Positions 34,372 through 44,319 of a stretch of DNA of 64,000 bases are shown piece after piece. The notes below the pieces were generated by a model, which worked only from the letters and a program-made list of their open reading frames with translations, was not told the origin of the DNA and did not search any database. Positions within the stretch are counted from its first letter, which is position 1. Each line of letters begins with the position of its first letter. Where the stretch lies: positions 416,159 through 480,158 of the forward strand of contig KV425568.1 in the NCBI GenBank assembly GCA_001632425.1, read 5' to 3'. The translations under genes and the position numbers were made by a program. The stretch comes from Neolentinus lepideus HHB14362 ss-1 (taxonomy: Eukaryota > Basidiomycota > Agaricomycetes > Gloeophyllales > Gloeophyllaceae).

Positions 34372-35610
34372 TGTGCAGTAGTCTATATACCCTGATGTGC
34401 TTGTGCCGTCCACCGATACCCATATATGAAGAAACTCAAAAAAAATAGAAAATAGAAAATAAACAAAAAATCGTTGGCCCGTATATGCTTCAGGATTCGG
34501 TGAGTTGTCATACTCTTCCTGATCAAACATCGCTCATCAGGCGTGCAGCTAATAGCCGGGACCGCGCATGGTGCCCACTGTAACTTTCACTCGTTAACGC
34601 TCAGACTATTCTGGATCTGACTTCTTTGGGGCTTCGGTGAGTTAAAACCTACATTTTTATGATCTGTCTCTCATTCTATCACAGCTAATAGCTCGGGTCC
34701 GTGTATGGTGCCCACTGCCATTCCTTATAACTTGTCCCCAATCTATTTCGTCAGAGCTTGGGTAAGTCATCACACCGAGTCTTTGTAATTTTGCGTCACT
34801 CATTATACTTATCGCTAATAGCTGGGATTGCGCAAGATGCCCGTTACTTATCGCTCTATTCAGGGTATTTTGTTTATGAGACTTCGGTCAGTCGCCTCGC
34901 GCCTTATGTCTGATCTATTGCTGACTAGATGTGAAGCTAATAGCTGGGACCGCGCACGGTTCCCACTCCACTCCTCTTGTTGATGCACAGCCTCTGCAGT
35001 AGTCGATATACCCGGATGCACTTGCGCCATCCACCGACACCCACACATGAAGAAACCCTAAAAATGAGAAAATAGAAACAAAGCATAATATTTTTTACTC
35101 GTATATGCTTCTGAATTCGGCAAGTCGCTATACTCTTCCCGATCATCCATCACTCATCAGGCGTGAAGCTAATAGCCGGGACCGCGCATGGTGCCCACTG
35201 TAACTTTCACTCTTCAACGCTCGGACTATATTGGACCTGCGTTCATTGGGGCTTCGGTGAATTACAACCTCCATCTTTAGGATTCATCACTCATTCCATC
35301 ACAGCTAATTGTTTGGGATCACGCATGGTGCCCACTTTCACTCTTTATTTCCCATCCCCAACCTATTTCGTCACGGCTTTGGTAAGTCATCACTCACCAA
35401 GTCTTGCGCTTTTTTCTTGCTCATTGTACCCGTAGCTAATAGCTGGGACCACGCAAGGTGCCCATTACTTCTCGCTCTGCTTAGGGTAATTCTTTCATGG
35501 AACTTCGGTTGGTCGCCGTGCTCCTTGTGACTGATCAATCGCTGACTAAATGTGAATCTAATAGCCGGGACTGCACACGGTTCTCGTTGTTTCTGTCCAC
35601 TCCCCTGGAC
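34372..35610. repeat. Two-level tandem array: 620-bp unit twice, eight related monomers
   Basis: Monomers start with GCTAATAG at 34548, 34684, 34814, 34936, 35168, 35304 (GCTAATTG) and 35435, plus a variant near 35557. Spacings are 136, 130, 122, 232, then 136, 131, 122, so unit A (34372-34992) repeats as unit B (34993-35610). Each monomer continues with a GGGACCGCGCATGGTGCCC-like box that can fold into a short stem. The first three monomers of each unit end at CTTCG or CTTGG followed by a donor-like sequence (GTGAGT, GTAAGT or GTCAGT in unit A; GTGAAT, GTAAGT, GTTGGT in B). These segments are 81, 70 and 65 nt in both units. No reading frame is shared by both units, so coding is unlikely. It begins just after the stop of the acidic repeat gene. 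A repetitive spliced RNA is one possible reading; a plain satellite is the other. Confidence 0.85.
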
Positions 35611-36703
35611 ATATGTATCTCGGATCCATATTATCTCTCCTATGCGTATATGGTGTTGTTGTTGTGAGTCCCGCGCTACTCACAGGTTGATTTCTGGATG
35701 ACGCTTATGCTGCTTATCTGTCAGGAATTTAAAGTCGACGAAAAAACGAAACAAAAGAGGAAGAAGAAGAAGAAGAAGCTATGTATATACCCGGTCACGC
35801 CTCTGGTGGTCATCGTCACTCGTTTGAACTTTTCCTTTCTTTTCTGACTCGGATCTTGGGTATGTCGTCTTATTATATATAGCTTGTTTCATTGCTTATT
35901 CGTGGCGTCTCTAGCGATACTGTCGCTCTTCCTCCAGATCACGACGTCAACCATACTACCCGCGTATCCTTCGCTGCAGTGTGTAGAAGCGGGAAGGGCC
36001 CGTCCTGTGTCTGCATATTGCATTTCCCGCCTTCGTCTCCACCGCCATAAATTGTTGTGTCAGCGGTAAGACTTATTCCTTGTACTGTCTACTCGTTCTG
36101 ACAATTCTCGGAGTAGATCCCGCTCGCACTCTTACAAAAGCTCAATGTTGCTATGTTTATTCCCTCAGTCACTCAATATCGCTATTTCGTGCTATGTTTC
36201 TCCTCGTCGTTTGCTTGTCATCCCGGGTTTGCTCTATATCTGTTCGGAATATTCGTTATCGTCAGCTGCTTGCTTTCGCGCAATGTGTTCATCCCGTCTC
36301 GTGCTGCATATGTATCTCGTTCTCTGCTGAGTATTAATATTTATCGTTCATTTATTGAAAGTGTATCCACCATGGTTTATCGTTGTAGCATGCAGTCACG
36401 GATTCGTTTGTCATCGTGTATTGGCATATCTGCTCTTATATATCATCACCTTTGCTATGCGATATATGTTTTCTTTGCTTTCTTTTTGGTAGCAACCATG
36501 AGTTGAGTCTCGCACTCACAACATCGAATCAAGCGGGTTCAGGATGTCCATACTCGCACCAGACAGGGTGTTGCACCTCGCAATTGCATCCCAAGTCGCT
36601 TGAAATGTTGCTCAAAAAATATGCAAGTCACGGATCAGAGTCATCAGACCTCTTCTCATTCAAAGTACTAATACACGTCGCTCCGATGTAGCAAGCAACA
36701 TTG
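35611..36703. other. Stretch after the array, no gene recognised
   Basis: It includes a GAA-type purine run near 35765 and pyrimidine-rich sequence with several GTAAG/AG pairs, but no conserved protein. It could be a continuation of the transcript suggested for the array. Confidence 0.35.
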
Positions 36704-37300
36704 TCACGGTCCGAAAGTATCGTAGTAGGTGCCCCAGAGCGCAGCCTTGAAGCCGTCGTGCGCCTTCTTATACGCCTCGCGCTCCTTCAGCCGGTTCCAG
36801 TATCCCATCAGCTTTGGATAGTATTTGCTGTCCAGTACGCCGAGCTTTTCCAGGCTCTCCCAGTTGAAGCTGTGCAGGCAGTCCACACCGCCGATTGGAC
36901 CCCGAGAAAATATTGCGTCCCCTCCAGCTTCTTCTCGACGAACCCGAAGTGATTGATGTAAGCCTTTTCCAACCACCTAGACTTTAGTTGCGAGGGGACG
37001 CTGCCAGTGATAGGCTTGATGAAGAGAGGCGAGCTTTCGTGGACGGTGTTTAGGATACAATTGACGAGGGGCTGGAACGCGCCGCCCTCGGTATAGCGGA
37101 GGAAGAATTTGTAGCACTGCTTAGCTTGGACTTCGGAAGAAGAGGTGCGAGGTGCGGGGCGTACATGAATACGGTAACGAGTGCGGATTCGGAGAGGACG
37201 AGGGGCGATGGGGAGATAGAGGGGTCTTCGATGGAGAAAGTTGATGCTTTGTCAAAGCCCGTTGATCTGCCACAAGTGTCGTATAATGAGACCATTACAG
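36704..37300 (-). pseudogene. Frameshifted glutathione S-transferase-like gene
   Basis: Three adjoining reverse-strand pieces in different frames resemble the C-terminal two thirds of a fungal GST. The first is PLVLSESALVTVF...APHLAPLLPKS. The second is AKQCYKFFLRYTEGGAFQPL and onward to FVEKKLEGTQYFLG. The third is PIGGVDCLHSFNW and LDSKYYPKLMGYWNRLKERE up to the stop. Frame changes occur near 37125 (after PKS) and near 36900 (at a GGGG run). The N-terminal thioredoxin-like domain is mostly absent. GSTs conjugate glutathione to electrophiles; this copy should not make a full enzyme unless the shifts are sequencing errors. Confidence 0.6.
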
Positions 37301-37976
37301 GATACGACATGTGAAGGCACTGGATCATATTGCTCTGTAATGATACATTTTATCAGCACTTTTCGGATCCATACTTATACAGCCAGTGTATCAATCTGCC
37401 GACCCCCCCTCTTGCTCTGCTCATAATATCGGGGCACATCAGCAGCTATCATAGCCCCTGGAATAACCACGACGTATACAGTCATCGATTGTATGTCGGG
37501 GCTGCCTGTGGAGGGGGCTAGCTACGACGGGAGCAGAGAACGGTTTGTCGGATAGTAATTAAGGTAGAATTTGCGTTCGGTGCGCTGAGTCTGATGCTGT
37601 TCGGTCGAATGGTGTTGCTATAGTTGTTGGATGCTTACCTCAGAGAATTGCATTCGAGTCCTCTGAAGTTCCACAATATCACCAAAATCTAGCATACTGC
37701 AGTCTTCTCAAGCTTGTAAACGTGGGATCATAGTCGCCTGTTGAGCAATCATGAATTTGTCGAAATGCGAAGTGTCCGAATCATCCGGATCCTCCTCCTG
37801 ACCTGGCCAATACACCGTCACTATCAAATTAATAACCACATAGCGCCAACCTGGATTCCCATTAAATAGCGTGTCGTAATTAAGCAAACTGCACAGAAAC
37901 TAGCTAGTGAGAAGTCTATTTCTTCGTCATTTGTTGCGATTTTGTACTTCAGTTGTTTCCTCTCAGTTTCGCAAGC
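37301..37976. other. Stretch before the Nudix gene, nothing recognised
   Basis: Presumed divergent promoter region. No exon or repeat was identified. Confidence 0.4.
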
Positions 37977-39218
37977 ATGGGATCCACACACACCATTCTC
38001 GACCTGGTCAACCTCTGCGACAACTTCCATGTATCCTCTTCTCCTGATGCTCTCGTTCCGTGGCGCCTAGATTCCTCCGCTGGCAGCCCTGTTATCGGTC
38101 TCTTGCGCCCAGAAATTGTCAAGAAACTGTTAGAAGAGACTTCTAACGCCTGGCATGCCATCTGGACTAATGAAGGACAGAAGCTCGTAGCAATGAGCTT
38201 CGCATCTGAGACTTCTACTCCCGTGCAAAGGACGGACGTAATGAAGGAGCTCTGTGAGCGGTGGCGCGACGAGGGTTTCCTGTCCGACGTGATTGGCAAG
38301 TCGAAATGGCGGAACGAAATGTATCCTGTGTACGCGAACCCCTTCGGTGCACAATATGTCAAGGACGAAGAGAAGGGAACGGAAAACTATGTGTTCGAGA
38401 TGGAGCGCAGTGCATGTGCACTGTTCGGCGTGGTCACGTATGGGGTACATATGACGGTGTACGAGGAGGACGAGGAAGGCAGCATAAAGATATGGGTGCC
38501 TACGCGGGCGAAGACCAAGCCAACGTGCGGCTCTGCACATTCTATTCCACAGAGATGATTAGAATTTGTGCGCTAGATGGCCAGGATACCTTGATAACAC
38601 CGTGGCAGGTGGTATCCCTTCCGGCCTCTCCGCCTGGACTGCCATCGTCAAAGAGTCTATGGAAGAGGCAAGCATCGACCCCGCCATAGTGCAGACGCAC
38701 GCCAAAGCCGTTGGCGCCATCTCCTACTTCTTTGCGTGCGTTCTTCGTTTCCATGGAGCGCTTATCGTGTTGTTGACTTCAATTAGGACGAAAGCGGGCT
38801 GGCTCCAGCCTGAAATCGAGTTTGTGTACGACCTGCGTATCCCTTCTTCCATTGCCTACCCAGATCGGGAGAAGTTCAGGCCGAAGCCCTTAGATGGAGA
38901 GGTAGAAGCGTTCGAGGTAAGTTGGGCACCTCGCGATACGTGGAATATGGTCGTCTTAACTATAACAGCTGCTGCCCCTCGACGAGGTCCTAAAACGTAT
39001 GCGCTTGGGACTGTTCAAGGCAAATTGTGCCGTGGGTGCGTTGATGTGCATGTTCATCGGATACTCTCTGATTACCTCGCATCCTTTCTCCTGACTCAGT
39101 GATCATCGACTTCCTTATCCGCAAAGGCTTCATCACGCCGGACAACGAGCCCAATTACATGGAGATTCTCACCCGCATGCATTCGCGGTTCGAGTATGAG
39201 AAATGGGGTTATCTGTGA
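37977..39218 (+). CDS. Nudix hydrolase of the thiamine-pyrophosphokinase-related (DUF4743) type
   Basis: Exons 37977-38524, 38577-38735, 38787-38916, 38969-39035 and 39100-39218 join to 340 residues. The N-terminal half (WHAIWTNEGQKLVAMSF, RWRDEGFLSDVIGKSKWRNE) is the DUF4743 segment. The Nudix box follows the pattern typical of this subfamily: LDNTVAGGIPSGL...IVKESMEEASI. The central EE pair is kept, while the first Glu and the final Gly of the canonical box are replaced. The yeast relative is YJR142W; related enzymes act on oxidised thiamine diphosphates or similar pyrophosphates. The protein is probably cytosolic. Four GT-AG introns of 51-64 nt. Substrate is inference. Confidence 0.85.
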
Positions 39219-39473
39219 GATTGAAAGTGCAGGGGAAGACCGTAAGTGCAAACAAGACATGTAGAAAGGAGGCAATAGAGTCCAGGTACGGATAGAAACA
39301 GATGTAGAGCTAACATCAGGAATCTAGAGGATTTTATCCCTTTCTCAGAAGATCTCAGACCCACATTTGGTATACGTGATCAAGGTATCTGCACTAACAC
39401 GATACAACAAGAGTCGCCTAGGACAAGGACTGCTGTCAAAGCACACACATCTACATTCAGCAAATGCTCCCCT

Positions 39474-40691
39474 CTACGAGTCCTTCTTAGTGGCAAATGC
39501 CCCCGAATCGGCCGGTCCGCCCCCATCGCTCGACGCCGTCCTAGTCTCAATGTTCTTTGGCGTCTTGCCGAGTCGCCACATCATCACGTCATGATTCTCA
39601 TGAATACCCATCTCGATCTTCAGCACTGTCCCATTGAACTCGGCAAAGGTGAGTCCAAAGCGGCGGCGGCACTTGGTCTCCCAGCCTAGTGGCAGACGCT
39701 CCTCGAGGAGGAAGGTGCGCAGGTCGGGTAGGGATCCACCGAACATGTGCACCATGGTCGCGGCACTGTGGAGTGCATGTCAACTCTCATGAAGGCATTC
39801 CGATTCGAGTGAGGAGGAAGACACGCACTTGGATGACGCAAACATTTTGTGGAACGTGCTAAGCGAGAACTGACTATTCTTTGCGCGGGCGTTGACTCGG
39901 CGCTTGCCCAGAGTCTCTGAGAGGTCCGAAGCTGTCAGGGTCGGTGCGCTCGGGAACTCTGAATTGGGAGCGCCCGATGCGTGCGAGAACAGGAATTCGA
40001 TGAGGTGTGCCGCGGGGCGACCCTGATTAGGTGAGTGGTACGTATCGTCCCCTTCAAAAAGCAAGGAATTGAACTTGGAGTGACGAGAGAAATATGATAT
40101 CGGCACTTACGTGTTAAGCTGGCGTCGTGCTCGATTCCGTTGTGTACGTCGAGATCGGACAGGTCAAAGCTATCGCTCCAGTAGGAGCGGCCGAGTATGT
40201 TTGCCGCGAACCAGGGAACGAAGAAGCAGAAGGTCGGGCCGAAGTTGAATGAGTGCCGAATAACAGTGGAGAGTTGCTTGAAGGTTATCCGCCGACCGTC
40301 CCGTGGAAGCAAGCCTTTGGAATGCAAAATGGCCCGCACTTGGTAGTGAGCGCACAGCTGATTCGAGTGTCGGATGTGAGTGCTCACCATGGTTGGCAAG
40401 CGTGTTTAGTGCGGGACATGAGCAGCGGCTATCGCTTTTTTCCTGGTCAAGCCTTGGAGGCTGATATGCCGGCCATATCCCACCACGCCCCAGTGGCACG
40501 ACCTCCCCGACACGCTTGTCGGGCAACACCAGGTTCAAGATTGCCAGGACCAAGTCCCACACGAAAATAAAGGCATAGATGAGGACCGTGCTGATATTGG
40601 AGTACACTGCCCCAAGCAGACGCGTGCAGGCGTTGAGGACGAGAAAGGACGTAGAGTCGGCCGCTCGAACGCGTACGGATGACGAGGACAT
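39474..40691 (-). CDS. Heme-thiolate (chloroperoxidase/unspecific peroxygenase family) protein with N-terminal membrane anchor
   Basis: Reverse-strand exons 40691-40388, 40314-40111, 40051-39829 and 39765-39474 join to 340 residues. Cys92 in RCSCPALNTLANHG fits the heme-ligand PCP motif (here SCP), and GLLPRDGRRITFKQL follows as in the family. Glu163-His-Asp (NGIEHDASL) fits the acid-base and metal-site EHD motif. The family uses H2O2 to oxidise or halogenate organic substrates. Instead of a cleavable signal, residues about 35-56 (VLIYAFIFVWDLVLAILNLV) form a likely transmembrane anchor, so it is probably membrane bound. Length and the later block FGGSLPDLRTFLLEERLP match the long fungal subgroup. 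Activity is not proven by sequence. Confidence 0.88.
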
Positions 40692-42274
40692 GGCGGAGAA
40701 AGAGTGCGTGTTGGACTAACTACAGTGATATATACGACTGGGAAGCGAGGAGCGGACAGTAGCCAGATGTCCAGTTGTGTCCAACGATTCGGCCCTGTCG
40801 AAGAAGCGAAAACGGTGCTAATTCTGCCTTTCTAGGATGACATGTGTAAGGGAAGGAGAATCTTGAGCAGCGCTTGTAGTATAGGTCGTTTTGTTCATCT
40901 GCATTACCCTTGTCACGGTCATTGCTTCCGTGGTCGGGTTTTGTACGCACTCACGTTCTTCGCCCGCACTCGCGGGAATTTTTTTATAATAATCAGAGCG
41001 CAGAAAGTTGACGCTCCGCTTCTACTGACTTATCTTTTCTCCTCATAGATTTACTTGTCATTGATCCTCGGATGTCTTCGCGTTCCCAGCTATCAAATTA
41101 GCAGTAAGCACAAGGTGTGTCGGCAGCGCTAAGATACCGTTATGAGCGCCCTGGACCCGGATCATTCAATACATAGGCTTTGTTCATCGGTCTTCCTTGC
41201 GATGGCGTCCATGCTCGATTATCCACCCAAGGACCGTTGTCGACTCATGCTGGCAGCAACAGACAAACCTCAATTAAGTGGCCTGGGTCAGTCCTCTGTT
41301 TTAAAATTTTTTGACACCCTGAACTACGGAGATTGTGTTCGAAGACGTTTATCTAAACTGGAACCTAGGCTGTGAATGCTTTCTCAGAGCTGACAGGGCA
41401 TCCCGTCACCCAACCATTAATCAGCGACTGTGGTGGATCTATCGGATCAATGCCACGATTTCGCCTGATTTCTCCATGACAAGCCATCAACGCCAGAATG
41501 CACTCTTTCGAAACAATCAGCACACGTCTTGTTCTGTACTTGCTCCGCTGCCGAATATGCTTTATCTCGTTCGATTCTGACCCTATCAAGCGTCAAGAAG
41601 AGTAGACTCATGTATCAGCATTCGGAGTATCTTGACGCCCTACTACATGGGCTAGTGTATGTCAAATCACAGCCAGGCAGGTGCTTCAAGTTGAATCTCG
41701 TGAACCTTCACTAGTACCTTCCATCCCGCAAGCATGCCCGATGATCATCTATCAATCTATATCCGCGAAGTTTCTGCTTCAAGTGCACTTAAGGTCGCTT
41801 GGCTCTCACTGAGGTGAAATAACCGTAGGCGGAATTGGCACTACCTTATCCGGTATTCATAGCGTTTACTACCACTTCTGTGCGCAATATAATCTGTTTG
41901 AAGCTGCCGGAAACCGTAGTATGTTGCTCTTCTGAGTTCTGCATTCAAGCTACCTGGGCCTCGCAGAAGATACAGTCGTGGGTGTCTTCGAAAAGCCATT
42001 GCCGTTTGTTTGATGGTCATGATGTCCATTAAATAAGTCGATAGAAATAAATAGCCTCTCGAAAGTTCAGGAGAGTGTGGCTTGTGTGGCTTTCAAGTTT
42101 GCATTCGGCTATTATGTGGCCTGGGCTCACTCGGGTAATCAAACTTCCCTATTTGACATATGTTCAAACGCGTACTGATGTCGTCATTATCGTTACTCTT
42201 GTTCAAGCCGCGCGCGCACGAGACCAAAATCAAAGGCAGCATCATCAATTTTTCGTAACGCTTTCAGACTTGAC
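40692..42274. other. Intergenic stretch of 1.6 kb
   Basis: Only short frames (longest 81 residues, near 41335) without family features. No inverted or tandem repeat was noticed. Confidence 0.45.
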
Positions 42275-44028
42275 ATGGGTCCTGTCATGAACTTCTCCTC
42301 TCACAAAACCCACCTCATTCTTACTGCACTAGCAACTTCTGTCCTTACCGCGTCCTTGCTCACCGCTTACAATTCTTACCGAAAGCAGCGCGCCCGCCGT
42401 ATACTGGACGAAGAGGTTCGACGCTCGCTAGCCACTCACGAGCCAAAGGAGGACATCAGCTTAAAAGCGAGCGGAGGTACATTACCAGAACCCAGGCAAG
42501 GAGAGGACTGGTCTGTGCTCAATGGAAGCACTGACTTCGACGACGAGCTCGTGAGAGAGCAACTTGCGCGAAATTACGCGTTCTTTGGGGAGGAGGGAAT
42601 GGCGAAGATCAGAGGGGGAAGTGTCGTGATTATTGGGTGTGGAGGTGTAGGCAGCTGGGCGGCGGTCATGCTTGCAAGATCGTGTGTATTCTGTCCTCCA
42701 TTTCCATCCTTAATCTGAAGACTGGAGTAGAGGTGTCTCTAAAATCCGTCTAGTTGACTTCGACTATGTCACCCTCTCCTCACTCAACCGGCACGCTACT
42801 GCGACGCTTGCAGATGTCGGCACGCCCAAAGTGAAGTGCATTGAGCGAACGCTGAAGCAGGTATGCAAATGGATCAACATCGAGGCGTGTGTAGACATTT
42901 GGAAGAAGGAAGAAGGCGGCCGCTTGCTAGAGGACGTAGACTGGGTTGTAGGTATGTAGACTCTTCAAGGTAGGTGATTATTCGGAGTGGTAATGTTAGC
43001 GGACAGATGCCATAGATAATATTACAACCAAGGTGGATCTCTTGCATTATTGTCATTCAAATAACATAAAGGCATGTTGAATTTCTCTGCACCAGCCTCA
43101 TCGTCATTCACATTTCGAGCTCAGGTCTTCTCATCCATGGGAGCCGGCGCAAAATCTGACCCCACCCGAATCCAAATTTCGGACATCTCGTACACAATCT
43201 ACGACCCCCTCGCTCGATCTGTACGCCGCCGGCTGAGGGTGCTTGGCATCAACAGCGGTGAGTTTTCTCTTCCTCGCCGATCAAGTGATCTGACTGAAAC
43301 GCGCGCTGCAGGTATTCCGGTCGTCTACTCGACCGAGGTTCCAGGCGACGTGAAGCTCCTCCCCCTGCCCGAGGAGGAGTTCCAGAAGGGCAATGTGAAT
43401 GAGCTAAACGTATTCGATGATTTCAGGGTGCGGATATTGCCTGTTATCGGTCAGTAGCTGCTCGTATGCAATCTCAAAGCTGACTGTTGCTATTCCGATC
43501 CCTCCCAGGACCCCTGCCGTCGATATTCGGGCTGCATATAGCGACGTATATCATTTGCAACTTGGCGGGAAAGCCGATTGCGAATCCGCTGCCAATCAAG
43601 AACAGGCGGAAGCTATATGAACGGCTGTCGAGGGAATTGCTCACCCGCGAGTCGCGCATCGCCGGCGAACAGCTCAAGTACGTCAAATTCAGTATCTCTA
43701 TCATTCGCCATGTTGAATAGGGTGTCTCTCAAGCCGGATTCCAATTGACGAAGATGACGTCGCGCTGATCTTCGAGGACGTGTACTTGGGCCGTTCCCTC
43801 ATCCCGCCGCATCCTGTGCCCACCAAGGCGGTGCTGGTGCGATGGGACCCGAATGAGCCGGTGACGCTGGAGAACGTGGTGGTGATGGAGGGAAAGGAGG
43901 CGGATCACCATATGCGGGAGTGTTGGGATCTGCAACGGAGACCCGGAGAGGTGTGGGGCGAGCATGTGGAAGGGATCGTGAGGAGGCGGGCGGAGGAGGT
44001 AAGGAGGGTGAGGGAGGCGGTGTTGTAG
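42275..44028 (+). CDS. tRNA threonylcarbamoyladenosine dehydratase (TcdA/Tcd1-type)
   Basis: Exons 42275-42681, 42731-42951, 43007-43071, 43125-43257, 43312-43449, 43509-43677 and 43734-44028 join to 475 residues. A hydrophobic N-terminal segment (LILTALATSVLTASLLTAY) suggests membrane anchoring, as for the yeast enzymes on the mitochondrial outer membrane. The E1-like nucleotide fold shows VVIIGCGGVGSWAAVMLARS, LVDFDYVTLSSLNRH and AIDNITTKVDLLHYC. SSMGAGAKSDPTRIQ and the closing segment also fit. The enzyme uses ATP to cyclise t6A at position 37 of tRNAs. Intron 3 (43072-43124) has a GC donor (AAG/GCATGT) with a normal AG acceptor; all other introns are GT-AG. It converges with the permease gene. 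Confidence 0.9.
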
Positions 44029-44319
44029 TTGTGGCAGGGTGATGGTTTGATATTGACCACCGGTCCCTTGCCAGGATCGAGGGTTGGGCGTCTGGAGGTA
44101 GGAAATTATATATATTATACATAAGGAGAATGCCAGCTCCACAACGTCGTGACGGCGCAATGCATAAGCTTACGGCGAACGATAATATCGCATCGACACG
44201 AGGTATATGGGACTCGTTTCCGTACCGGTTCTGGTGTGCAGTGATAGTAGTGTATGACATAACAGAGAGTGCAGATGAATACCTAATGCGAAATCGTGAG
44301 ATCATGATATATGTGATAG

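Noticed and set aside
34548..35600. Array as a CRISPR
   Set aside because: The genome is eukaryotic, the units are 122-232 bp, the spacers are related to one another and no cas-like genes are present.
38130..38540. Reverse-strand frame opposite Nudix exon 1
   Set aside because: It is antisense to an exon with clear DUF4743 conservation.
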